From NCBI RefSeq assembly GCF_014694405.1, contig NZ_JAAUWV010000018.1, forward strand, positions 1 to 64,000: a stretch of 64,000 nt of DNA, read 5' to 3'. Below are positions 25,001 through 35,000 of the stretch, piece after piece. Numbering within the stretch: the first letter of the stretch is position 1; the number at the start of each line of letters is the position of its first letter. The notes beneath the pieces were generated by a model. That model was given only the letters and a program-made list of their open reading frames with translations, did not search any database and was not told the DNA's origin. The translations under genes were made by a program, and so were the position numbers. Source of the stretch: Pseudoalteromonas sp. S16_S37. GTDB taxonomy: Bacteria; Pseudomonadota; Gammaproteobacteria; Enterobacterales; Alteromonadaceae.

Positions 25001-28000
25001 GGTATTGCGCAGCAAAATGTGATCAAGGCGGCGCTTGCCGATGCGCAGTTATCGGCGAAAGACATTCAGTATGTGGAGGCTCATGGTACAGGCACAGAGC
25101 TTGGCGACCCAATTGAGGTATCTGCTTTAAACAAAGTGTATCGAGAAAAGCAAGAGAGTGTTGAGCCGTTGATCGTAGGCTCGGCAAAAGCCAATATTGG
25201 ACATCTTGAGTCTGGGGCCGGTATAGCAGGGCTAATTAAAACCTTGCTATGTTTTGAACATCAACAGATCCCGGGCCAGCTTTATTGCGACGAGCTGAAC
25301 TCGCATATTCCTTGGCATAAAATCGCAATTACGGTTAAAACTAAAACCACTGATTGGCCTCATCATGGCCAAAATAAGCTTCTGGCAGGGGTTAGTTCAT
25401 TTGGCTTTGGTGGCACCAATGCTCATGTTATTTGCCAAAGCGCGCCTTCTCGGGGTAGCGACTCTATTGATTTAGAAGCGCATAGTTTGTCTTACATTTT
25501 GCCGTTAAATGCTAAAACGAGCGAATCGCTGATAGCCTTAGCTAAGCGCTATGGTAAACGGCTTGAAAGCCTTGATGCGGCGCAATTTGATGCACTCATA
25601 CTGACTACTGCCCATAGCACCCCTTTGAAAAAGGCCATAAAAACAGCGGTATGCGCGGATACCAGAGCGCAGTTGGTTGAAAGCTTATTGCACTATAGTG
25701 AGCAGGTTGAGGAGCATCAAATCTCACCTAAAACGGTATTTTTGTTTACCGGGCAAGGTGCTCAGTACGCGTACATGGGTAAAGATTTATACGAAAGCCA
25801 AAGTGTGTTCAAAAGTGCAATAGATGAGTGTGACGTCTTATTACAGGGGGTTTTTGAACAGCGCTTAATTGAGGCGTTATACAGCGAAGAAAGTGCGCAG
25901 TTAATTAATCAAACCAAATGGACTCAAGTAGTGATCTTTGCCATTGAATATGCATTGGCAAAATTACTAATTAGCTTGGGTGTGAAACCCGATATGGTCA
26001 TTGGTCACAGTGTAGGAGAGTATGCCGCAGCATGTATTGCTGGGGTCTTCAGTCTTGCTGATGCAATTAAACTGATATCGGCACGTGCAATATTAATGGA
26101 TGGCCTTGAATCATGTGGTGCTATGGTATCGGCACGATGCGACGAACAATTGGCCAAAGCGTTGCTTCAACCTTACAAAAGTGAGGCTGCAATATCGGCA
26201 TTCCATGGCCTAAGCGGTGTGGTGTTCTCAGGAAGCCAGCACGCGATTGATGCGATTTGTGAACAATTGAGCAATCGGGCGATTAAATTCAAAGCGCTAA
26301 ATACGGCGAGAGCATTTCACTCACCGCTTATGCAGCCGATCCTCAATGATTTTGAAAAAGTGGTACAAAGCGTTCCATTGTCGTTACCTAACTGTGAGTT
26401 TGTCTCCTCAGTAACCGGCAAACTAGAACAACAGGCATTGTGCCAGCACAGTTATTGGGTTGAGCAAATAATCCAACCTGTTAAATTTGCCGATGCATTA
26501 AATGCGCTGCAACAGTTCGATTACTATTGCATTGTGGAAGTTGGACCAAAACCAGTATTGAGCACTTTAGTACAAGAGAATCGTCCAAAAGATAACTGCG
26601 AATTTATTGGTGTCCTTAACGCCAAGGGTAATGACAAGTCGCGCTTGCTTGGTGCAATTGCCAAGTTATTTGAACTAGGGGTGTCGCTCAACTGGCAAGC
26701 TATCTACCCGCAAACAGGGTTTATTCGCCAGCCACTACCTGCTTATCCTTTTGCCAAAGAGCGATATTGGATAGGCAGCAATGAAATAAGCGCGCCTTTA
26801 TCTATCACTTCTCAGCCTGTTGCTGCTCAAGATCGTTCAGAAGCTATTCGTCAGTTTGTATTACTTACGTTATCTAAGCAGTTGTCGATCCCCGCTAATA
26901 ACATTGATACGCATCAGCCGCTCCTAGAAATGGGCGTTGACTCGCTGATGATCATGCAGGCGGTTAGAACTTACGAGAAAGAATTCAAATTAGAGTTCAG
27001 TGTGAGGCAATTTTATGAAGAGCTTAGCACTGTAGAGCAGTTGGTCGATTATATAGCGCGCAATAGCGACTATTTAAACCAAACAAGTCAGCTTGAACTA
27101 CCACAGCATTCAGAGCAAGAATCGCAGCAAGACAGAGTGTTAGCTAGTGAGCTCTCATTGGGGGAGCAAACAATCGCTGCGATTTGCCGTGAGCAACTTC
27201 AAGCGGCGGCAAGTGTAAACAATGAACAGGCAAGACTGAGTATTGAAGCGGTTGCGACAAAGCAGCTACAAATGTTGCAAGGCGCAAGTGTGAACTTTGC
27301 GCACACTGTTAAACCTGTAGAGCGTTATGCGCTAAGTGCGACTACAACGAGCGTTACTCAAAATGTCACTCAAAAGAGCAGTGTGTTACCCGGATTTCAA
27401 GCAAAACAGGTGATGGTGCAAAATGACAATGAGCAAATAAAACAGCACCAAGCAAATTTAGCCAGTCGCTATTGTGATAAAACACAAAGCTCAAAAAATT
27501 TAGTGAGTGCGCATCGGGCGCATTTGGCAGATTGCCGAGCATCTGCGGGCTTTAGACTCTCCAGCAAAGAAATGCTCTATCCGGTATTTGCAAAACGTTG
27601 CCAAGGCTCAAGAATTTGGGATATTGATGGAAATGAATATATTGATATAACCATGGACTTTGGGGTTAACTTATTTGGTCATAAGAGTGAGTTTATTACC
27701 CAAGCACTGTATGAACAAATCGATTCTGGGCTGCAATTGGGGCTAGCTAGTCCCCTTGCCTGTGAAGTGGCAGAGCTGATCAGTGAATTGACAGGTCTAG
27801 AGCGAGCAACATTTTGTAACTCAGGCACCGAAGCTGTAATGACCGCTGTACGCCTAGCGCGCACAGTGAATAAGAAAGATAAAATTGTGCAATTTAATGG
27901 TGCCTATCATGGCCACTATGACGGCACACTCGCTCATCCTACGCCAGATGGCAACCATGTTGAACCAATGTGCTCAGGCGTACGCCAAGGCGCCATTGCC

Positions 28001-31000
28001 GACAATATTGTCTTAGATTATGGCTCGGACGAAGCGCTTGAGGTGATCCGCCAAAATGCACATGCAATCGCAGCTGTATTGGTAGAGCCTGTGCAAAGTC
28101 GTCATCCAGAGCTTCAGCCATGGGGCTTTTTACATGCACTTAGAGCGCTGACAAAAGAGCTTGGTATAGCGTTAATATTTGACGAGATGATCACTGGCTT
28201 TAGAGCGCACCCAGGAGGCGTGCAAGCACTGCTTGGTATTGAAGCGGATATGGCGACCTATGGCAAAATCGTTGGCGGCGGGCTACCAATTGGAGTAGTT
28301 GCAGGCAGTGCTAAATATTTAGATGCCATTGATGGTGGTGATTGGCAATATGGAGATGGCTCTTATCCCAAAGTAGACACCACCTTTTTTGCCGGTACTT
28401 TCTGTAAACACCCCTTAGCGATGGCCAGTGCAAAAGCAGTACTGAGCGAAATCAAAAAACGCGGTGCGCAGTGCCAAGCAAAAATTGCGGATAAAACCAC
28501 GTATTTAAAAACGACCTTGAATGAGTTTTTTGTAGAGCACGAAGTGCCCATCAGCATAGAGTCTTTTACGTCACTATTTCGTTTCAGATTTAATCAAAAC
28601 TTGGATGTGTTCTTTTATGAAATGCTCAATCGCGGCGTGTTTATTTGGGAAGGACGTAACTGCTTTTTAAGTGATGCGCACAGCGACCAAGATGTTGAAG
28701 CGATAATTATAGCCGTGAAAGACAGTGTACTGGCCTTAAAATCCGCGGGGTATTTTGGCAGTGCAAGTGACACGACCACAGCAAACAACACAGACGGTAC
28801 TTATCCACTAAATCAAGCGCAGCAACAGCTATTAGCGTTAGCGCTGCGCAGTGAACAAGGCGCTTTAGCATATCATTTACAAGGAACAGTTAAGCTTGTA
28901 GGGCAATTAGACGTTAATCGTTTAGTTGCGGTGGTTGAACGATTGCACGATGCCTTACCTATTTTGAATTATGGCGCAGATATTGACAATTTATGCCACA
29001 AGCAAATAGCAAGTAATACACCGCTTGTTCGCCTTGAGACGTGTTTAAGTAATGACGATATAAGTGCCAAGCTCTGTGAATTAAGATACCAGACATTTGA
29101 TTTTGACTCACAGCCACTGGTCCGTTTTGTGTTAATGCAATCGCAACCTGATTGCCACTACTTGAGTGTGATTGCTCATCACTTGCTTTTTGATGGTATG
29201 GCAATCGCACAGCTTATTAATGCCATCGCCTTGGGTTACAACCAAAATGAGGGCGTTAATAAGCAGCAATTCATTGATTTTACAAACTATAATGAAGCGC
29301 TTAATGATTACTGCCAGTCCAGTCGTTATGCTCAAGATGAGCAATACTGGTTGGCACAGCTGTGCGGTATTGAGCCTCTCTCATTACCAGTTAAAACCAA
29401 TGCATCAAATACAGGCAGTTACCAAGTTGAAGGCGTGAAATATGCTATTTCCCATCAGGCGATAGATAATCTTACAAACCTTGCTAAATCAATGGGCGTT
29501 GGCCAGTTTGCTACGCTTCTGGCTATGTACGTTTTGTGGTTAAACAGATTAACGCGGCAAAACGTTATTGCGGTGCTTATTCCTGTTTCTTGCAGGCAGC
29601 TACTTGCGAATAATTACGATAGTGACGAGCTAGACAGCGGTTTAATCGGTTATTGTACCAATATCTTACCAATCGTTGTTGATTGCGCGCCTCATACTAC
29701 GGTGGGCGCTTTAGTTAAAGCTGTACAAACGCAGTTGCTGGATGCCTTCGAACATCAATATTACCCATATTCAGCGCTCGCTAACCAAGACTTGGGCTTA
29801 CCTACCGTGATGTTTAACATGGATAAGGTACAAGTTTTGCCCGAGTTTGATGGGCTAAAAGCCAAGAGTATTGAAACCTTAGCCAAATATAACCAGTTCG
29901 AGTTATCTTGTAATATTACTTGCGTTGCGCAGCAATGGTCGTTACAGCTTGAATATAATAAAGACAAGTTTGATAAAGACTGGGTTGAGAACAATTTACA
30001 CCAGCTAGTAGGGCTATTTGCTCAGCTCAAAGATTCAGATGTTCTTGCAGGTAAAGCGAGTTCATTACTCGATAACCAAGCTTATCAAGACGTATTGTTA
30101 TCTCAGTACCAAAACGCTCAAGCGCCAATACAGCAACAGACATTTTTAGATGATTTTGCTGATACGGTGCAAAATTTTGCGCAAAAACCAGCAATAAGAT
30201 GCGCAGAAACCCAGCTTAGTTACTTTGATTTAGATAAGCGTGTTAATCAAATGGCGCAGTACTTGTGTGCCAAGGGCTTAGCTGAAGGTCAGTTGGTGGC
30301 AGTTGCTTTGCCAAGGCGTAACGAATTGCTGATTAGCCTGTTAGCCGTGCTTAGAATTGGCGCTGGGTACTTGCCTTTAGATTTAGCCTATCCGAAAGAG
30401 CGGATTAAAGACATATTGGATGATGCGCAGGTTTCGCTGCTCATTTGCGATAGCACAACGGAGGTGAGTGAGCTGATAGAAACAGTCAGTTGTGATGTTA
30501 TTAATTTGGATAACGAAACGCCAAATATAGAGATGCAACCAAGCGAAGCTCTGAGTAATCGTGTAAGCGCAGATCATACAGCCTACGTTATTTATACCTC
30601 AGGCTCTACCGGTAAGCCCAAAGGTGTTGAGATATCTCACGGAGCGCTTGCCAACTTGTTGCGCGCGATGCGCGATAAACCAGAAATGCGCAGTGATGAC
30701 ACCATGCTTGCAATCACCACGATAGCGTTCGATATTGCAATGCTTGAGTTATTTTTACCGCTCACTGTGGGGGCGCAAACCATAATCGCCACAGAGCAAA
30801 TATGTAGTGACCCCGAGGCTATCATTGAACAGCTTGCCATTCATTCGGTAACACATATGCAGGCTACACCAACATTGTGGCGCTTGCTATTAAACACCGA
30901 TAGTCGCTGTGTGGCAGGTCTAAAAGTGCTATGCGGTGGTGAACCACTAGATAAAGTGCTCGCAGAAAAAATGCTTAATGCGGGCGCTGAGCTTTGGAAT

Positions 31001-32017
31001 ATGTATGGCCCCACGGAGACGACAATATGGTCATCGGTGTGCCAAATAGAAAACCCCAACGAGATCACCATTGGAGCTGGCATTGCGAGCACGGGGCTGT
31101 ATGTTATGGACGAACATGTCGAGCCTAACTCACTGCCTTTACCTATTGGGGTATGGGGAGAACTTTGGATTGCGGGTGGCGGTTTGGCCAAAGGGTACCT
31201 AAATCGCGATGACTTGACAGAGCAACGGTTTATAACGCATCAGTTTAATGAGCAGCTTAGTCAACGAGTTTATAAAACTGCAGACCGAGCGCGACGCCTC
31301 GCCAATGGACATATTGAGCTACAAGGTCGCCTTGACCAACAAGTTAAGCTCAATGGTCATCGTATTGAACTGACTGAGATTGAGTATCATATTGCACAAA
31401 TACTTGGCACCAGCGATATAAAAGTATTGGTGATCAGTGACACCCAAACTGGCAGTATCTTGTGTGCCTATGGGGTGAACAAAAACAACTTATCATCTAA
31501 TTGGACATTACCTAAGCTGCGTCAATCGCTTGCCAAATATCTACCCAATTACATGCTTCCAGAGCAGCTTTGTTGGCTGAATGAGTGGCCAACAACAGCC
31601 AATGGTAAGTTAGATGTTAAAGCGCTGCCAAAATCGCTAGCAGTGCAATCTGGTGAGCCTGCGCAACTTCATCCCCCTAAGACGTTGAGTGAAGAAAAGT
31701 TGTTGCAATACTTTGAGCATATTTTGAAAGTTACACCTTTTTGCACAACTCAGAGTTTTTTTGATGGTGGCGGCAACTCGGTATTAGCGATGCAGTTGGT
31801 ATCTAATATTAATAAAGGCTTTGATATTCGAGTAACCGTTGCCGATGTGTTTGACTACCCAAGTGTATGCCAACTTGCACAGCGTATTGATGACCTTATG
31901 CAAGCCAGAGCAGCATCTGGTGCTGTGCCAAAAGTTCAGCAGGTGAGTGACATTATCAGTGGCAGGGATATTGGTGATGCCTTAGCCGATCAATCCATGA
32001 CGGAGATGGACTTGTAA
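22052..32017 (+). CDS. Hybrid PKS/NRPS: FAAL-ACP-KS-AT-ACP-AMT-C-A-PCP
   Basis: Residues are numbered from the ATG at 21992. The ATG at 22052 (residue 21) is preferred because FAAL homology starts there; neither has a strong Shine-Dalgarno. Order: FAAL about 25-600 (Y-T-S-G-S-T-G, W-L-P-H-F-H-D-M-G), which adenylates a fatty acid; ACP, Ser662 in G-I-D-S; KS with Cys896, His1031 and His1071, complete triad; AT with Ser1340 in G-H-S-V-G and A-F-H-S at 1441-1444, malonyl-type; ACP, Ser1651; class III PLP aminotransferase about 1835-2250, Lys2092; C domain H-H-L-L-F-D-G 2396-2402; A domain about 2730-3240; PCP, Ser3263. No KR, DH or ER is seen, so the beta-keto group should be transaminated to a beta-amine, as in mycosubtilin MycA. 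The A-domain pocket reads D-I-L-Q-L-G-M-I-W-K, one change from a known glycine code. The C-terminus M-T-E-M-D-L may dock to the next protein. Confidence 0.95.
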   Translation: MNTNIVASLVALAKTRGNDVAYQYFFDDDKPCKTLTYAQLDSRARLIASGLKVHFKKGDRALLLYQSGFEFVEAFFACLYAGVIAVPAYPPKKNQNIDRLRNIIEDAGATGALTTVKISEIAAPLFEAEKSLQSVPLYTTDEQLSQSHEPLSWQDISIEPHDLAFLQYTSGSTGTPKGVMVDHGNIIDNEQMMKEAFGHDENTSIVSWLPHFHDMGLIFGILHPIFIGASAALMNPTYFLQKPFRWLKLLSDTKGVTSSAPNFAYDLCVDTIKDEQLATLDLSHWRRALNGAEPVRASTLERFYKKFKTCGLKRAAISPCYGMAETTLFVTGSKLTDGAKVLQLDAQQLQQGKARVLVENRPDEPFCDLSCDNASAIYYAISCGTTWHNHEIAIVDAQSKQRLQDGYVGEIWIRGTSVAKGYWQRAEQTLEVFNGFIDADEKHPYLRTGDLGFLYKGDLYVTGRCKDVLIFRGKNHYPQDIELSVSLSHDALDNNGGAAFSVTTDKGEEGLVVVQQVKRTAIRKLDTDAVFAAMTAAIIENHDINPYELVLIKPGRILKTSSGKIQRQENKRHYLQNCFDTIARTKVAQKENSNKPKTVSNQLLDLQEWVQRALKDVIAQEVDRPAESLDVDATFQSLGIDSMKAVRVSGELMELHDIELEPTVLFEYPTIAQLATYLCEFEQVRGAFSGSSQDITVEDKAANSSQSKSAEQAHNNDIAVIGMACRYPQANGLEEYWQLLSHMQSAIAKANPSRKQLCPQFDMQRLGGYLEDIDCFDPTMFFLSPTEAKHIDPQHRLLLETAYHAIESAGLSPAALNGEEVGVYVGISQNDYFGVSNQVQAENPYLGTGTALSIAANRLSYTFNFTGPSLAIDTACSSSLVALHHAMQAMRNGKLPMAMVAGVNLILSDEVSNACHSAQMLSPDGLCKTFSNGANGYVRSEGVGCILLKPFAQALADKDPIYGVLKGCALNQDGRSNGLTAPNGIAQQNVIKAALADAQLSAKDIQYVEAHGTGTELGDPIEVSALNKVYREKQESVEPLIVGSAKANIGHLESGAGIAGLIKTLLCFEHQQIPGQLYCDELNSHIPWHKIAITVKTKTTDWPHHGQNKLLAGVSSFGFGGTNAHVICQSAPSRGSDSIDLEAHSLSYILPLNAKTSESLIALAKRYGKRLESLDAAQFDALILTTAHSTPLKKAIKTAVCADTRAQLVESLLHYSEQVEEHQISPKTVFLFTGQGAQYAYMGKDLYESQSVFKSAIDECDVLLQGVFEQRLIEALYSEESAQLINQTKWTQVVIFAIEYALAKLLISLGVKPDMVIGHSVGEYAAACIAGVFSLADAIKLISARAILMDGLESCGAMVSARCDEQLAKALLQPYKSEAAISAFHGLSGVVFSGSQHAIDAICEQLSNRAIKFKALNTARAFHSPLMQPILNDFEKVVQSVPLSLPNCEFVSSVTGKLEQQALCQHSYWVEQIIQPVKFADALNALQQFDYYCIVEVGPKPVLSTLVQENRPKDNCEFIGVLNAKGNDKSRLLGAIAKLFELGVSLNWQAIYPQTGFIRQPLPAYPFAKERYWIGSNEISAPLSITSQPVAAQDRSEAIRQFVLLTLSKQLSIPANNIDTHQPLLEMGVDSLMIMQAVRTYEKEFKLEFSVRQFYEELSTVEQLVDYIARNSDYLNQTSQLELPQHSEQESQQDRVLASELSLGEQTIAAICREQLQAAASVNNEQARLSIEAVATKQLQMLQGASVNFAHTVKPVERYALSATTTSVTQNVTQKSSVLPGFQAKQVMVQNDNEQIKQHQANLASRYCDKTQSSKNLVSAHRAHLADCRASAGFRLSSKEMLYPVFAKRCQGSRIWDIDGNEYIDITMDFGVNLFGHKSEFITQALYEQIDSGLQLGLASPLACEVAELISELTGLERATFCNSGTEAVMTAVRLARTVNKKDKIVQFNGAYHGHYDGTLAHPTPDGNHVEPMCSGVRQGAIADNIVLDYGSDEALEVIRQNAHAIAAVLVEPVQSRHPELQPWGFLHALRALTKELGIALIFDEMITGFRAHPGGVQALLGIEADMATYGKIVGGGLPIGVVAGSAKYLDAIDGGDWQYGDGSYPKVDTTFFAGTFCKHPLAMASAKAVLSEIKKRGAQCQAKIADKTTYLKTTLNEFFVEHEVPISIESFTSLFRFRFNQNLDVFFYEMLNRGVFIWEGRNCFLSDAHSDQDVEAIIIAVKDSVLALKSAGYFGSASDTTTANNTDGTYPLNQAQQQLLALALRSEQGALAYHLQGTVKLVGQLDVNRLVAVVERLHDALPILNYGADIDNLCHKQIASNTPLVRLETCLSNDDISAKLCELRYQTFDFDSQPLVRFVLMQSQPDCHYLSVIAHHLLFDGMAIAQLINAIALGYNQNEGVNKQQFIDFTNYNEALNDYCQSSRYAQDEQYWLAQLCGIEPLSLPVKTNASNTGSYQVEGVKYAISHQAIDNLTNLAKSMGVGQFATLLAMYVLWLNRLTRQNVIAVLIPVSCRQLLANNYDSDELDSGLIGYCTNILPIVVDCAPHTTVGALVKAVQTQLLDAFEHQYYPYSALANQDLGLPTVMFNMDKVQVLPEFDGLKAKSIETLAKYNQFELSCNITCVAQQWSLQLEYNKDKFDKDWVENNLHQLVGLFAQLKDSDVLAGKASSLLDNQAYQDVLLSQYQNAQAPIQQQTFLDDFADTVQNFAQKPAIRCAETQLSYFDLDKRVNQMAQYLCAKGLAEGQLVAVALPRRNELLISLLAVLRIGAGYLPLDLAYPKERIKDILDDAQVSLLICDSTTEVSELIETVSCDVINLDNETPNIEMQPSEALSNRVSADHTAYVIYTSGSTGKPKGVEISHGALANLLRAMRDKPEMRSDDTMLAITTIAFDIAMLELFLPLTVGAQTIIATEQICSDPEAIIEQLAIHSVTHMQATPTLWRLLLNTDSRCVAGLKVLCGGEPLDKVLAEKMLNAGAELWNMYGPTETTIWSSVCQIENPNEITIGAGIASTGLYVMDEHVEPNSLPLPIGVWGELWIAGGGLAKGYLNRDDLTEQRFITHQFNEQLSQRVYKTADRARRLANGHIELQGRLDQQVKLNGHRIELTEIEYHIAQILGTSDIKVLVISDTQTGSILCAYGVNKNNLSSNWTLPKLRQSLAKYLPNYMLPEQLCWLNEWPTTANGKLDVKALPKSLAVQSGEPAQLHPPKTLSEEKLLQYFEHILKVTPFCTTQSFFDGGGNSVLAMQLVSNINKGFDIRVTVADVFDYPSVCQLAQRIDDLMQARAASGAVPKVQQVSDIISGRDIGDALADQSMTEMDL

Positions 32018-32019
32018 CT

Positions 32020-35000
32020 ATGGATAATATAGCGATAAAAAGTTTTTTAGCTGACTTAGATAGCCGTGGTATTTATGTATATCTGCAAGGGGGCAAGCTA
32101 AAACTAAGAACAAAACTAGATACTGTTGCGCAGGATTTATTGGCCCAAATCAAGGCTAACAAAGAACATCTAATCGCTTACATGAGTCAGCATAACCTCA
32201 AGCAAGGGTATTTATCGAGCGCTCAGCAACGGATCTGGTTTATTTCGCAGTATGAACAGCCGTCTTACGCTTATAACATGGCAGGCTTGATTAAATTTTC
32301 TCGTTCTGTCTCTGTTAGCGATTTAAATTGTGCAATAAACAATTTGCTGTCTCGGCACGATATTTTAAGAAGTAACTTTTTTGATGGCGACAATGGTGCT
32401 ATTCAAAGGGTCAATGAAGATTACCAGTTCTGCTTAACTGTACGACCAACAAGCGCAGACCCGTCAAAAGCGAGTTTAGTTAAACAGCTGCACAGTGAGT
32501 TGAGATATTGCTTTGATTTAGTCAACGAGCTGTTAGTGAGAGGCACTTTTTTTACTGACGACGAACGGGAGCAGGGGCAGTGGTTATATTTGTCTATGCA
32601 CCATATTGTTGCTGATGGCTGGTCTGTGGGCTTATTTGTTCAAGCCTTGTTAGCACAGTTGAGCGAAAGCCCCACAACCAATGATAAACCTTTGCAATAT
32701 CAAGATTATGTATATTGGGAGTCACAATTTCGTCAAACTGACGATTACCAGCGCCAGCTTAGCTATTGGCAAGATCAGCTTACGAGTATTGAACTTTTTG
32801 AGCTGCCAACTTGCCATGCTCGCTCGGCGAATAAAGATTATAACGGTGATACCACGTATTTCACTGTTGATAATGCCTTGGCACAACGTTTTGAGCAGTG
32901 CTGCAAGCAATTGGAAGTCACTCCCTTTTCTGGCTTTTTAAGTGTTTTTTATGCGTTGTTGTATCGTTATAGCCAAAAGCTAGATATCACCTTGGGTGTG
33001 CCTGTTTTAAACCGCACTCAAACCGAATTTGAAGATATGATTGGTTGTTTTATCAATACCTTACCAATGCGGGTAAGGTTTGAGCAATCACCTACCTTCG
33101 CACAACTTGTGGCTGTCGTTAAGGACACGGTTAAACATGGTTTAGCGAACCAAAATGTTGCGTTAGAAGATATTATCGCAACATTGGACTTACCAAAATC
33201 AAGCGCCCACTCGGCATTATTCCAAGTGTTATTTAATTACAATGCGGTGGTCACAGATAAGCTATCCTCGAGTGGGCTATCAGCAGAGCTTATTCCGCTA
33301 GACAACCACAGCGCAAAATTCGATGTAACGCTTAATCTGTCACGCACAGAGTCTGGTTTAACTGCAAATATAGATTACTGTTCACAGTTATTTGATAGCG
33401 AGTTCATTGCTGCATTGGCATCTGACTATGTTGCACTTATAGAAGCGTTTTGCGCTGATCAACAGCAGAGCATTATCAGTGTATCCTTACCCAGTGTGCA
33501 CAAGGCTGAGCAGCTTTTAACGCAGCAATCTACACAACCACAATTTGTAAGTGTTGTTGAGCAGATTGTGCGCCAAGCACAAAAACATCCGCAACAGGTT
33601 GCATTATATGATGGCGGCGACAAGGTATACAGCTATGCACAGTTAGACTCGCTGAGCGCCCAATTAGCGAATGTTCTTAGAAAAGACAGTCGAGTGACTG
33701 ATGATAAACCAGTGGCATTGCTCGTCAATCGCTCTGCCGATTGCTTAGTCGCTATGTTAGGAATTATGAGGGCTGGATTAGCCTATTTGCCGATTGAGCA
33801 GGGCACACCGATAAATCGTATTTTTGAAGTGTTAAATCAAGCCAGCTGTGCTCATTTAATTACGATTGACTCAAACGCACTGGCCGCTGATGACATTGAA
33901 AAACTTGCAGATAAATCAATTTTGCTGCATCCATACCAAACGCTCACAGCGAATGAAACGCTGTTGGAGCCAATTAGTATTGACGTTAAACCCGATGATT
34001 GCGCGTATGTGATGTTTACATCTGGCTCAACAGGTACACCAAAAGGCGTGATGGTGCCGCACCGCGCTTTAACCAGCTATATTCAGGGTGTCGCTGAAGT
34101 AATTGAGTTTAACTCACAGACTAAATCAGCTGTATTGACAGGGCTTGCCACTGATTTGTGTTTAACAGGGATATATCCTGTGTTAGCCAACGGTGGCAGT
34201 GTCGCTTTTATCGGCTCTGAACAATCACAACTTGAGCCGCAATTCATTGTTAACGAGTTAGACAGACAGCAGATTAATTTTGTAAAGATCACGCCGTCTT
34301 TTGCGAATGAAATAGTGCCATTGGCGATAAAACAGACACAACCAATTGCAGTCAAGCAATGGGTGTTTGGTGGTGAACCATTGAGTGAACCTTTGGTGTA
34401 CGCTATTCGAGACTATTGCCCAGAGGCAGATATTTATAATCACTATGGTCCAACAGAAACCTGTATTGGAGTGTGTGCTTATAAACTTGCGCCAAACAGT
34501 GAAAGTAACTGGGGAAGCTATAGCATTGGTAAGCCTTTCTCTCATGTGCATGTAAAAGTGTTAGATAAAAACTTGCAAAGCGTCCCAACAGGCACGCCTG
34601 GGGAGTTATATATCGGCGGTGAAAGTATTGCCTTGGGCTATATCAATGTACCTGCAACCAGCACTGATGCCTTTGTAACATTACAAGGACATCGTTTTTA
34701 TCGCACTAAAGACAAGGTGCGATTAAACCACGCAGGGCAACTGGAATATCTTGGCCGCTTGGATAACCAGTATAAAGTAAGAGGTTTTAGAGTTGATTTA
34801 CAAGATATTGAAGCCAAGCTTAATGCATTAGTACAAGTCAAATCTGCCGTTGTCGTATGCAAATCTCAAGCAGACTCAGCAACCCTTGTCGCGTTTGTTG
34901 TTCCTAAGCAAAAAGCACTGAGTAGCGGCCAAATACAACAGCATATAAAAATGGATTTGAAACGCTACTTGCCTGAGCCAATGGTTCCTAGTGTGATTGT

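Noticed and set aside
30841..31191. Long antisense open frames inside the synthetase genes
   Set aside because: They lie opposite strongly conserved A and C domains, have no ribosome sites and mirror codon bias of the real strand.
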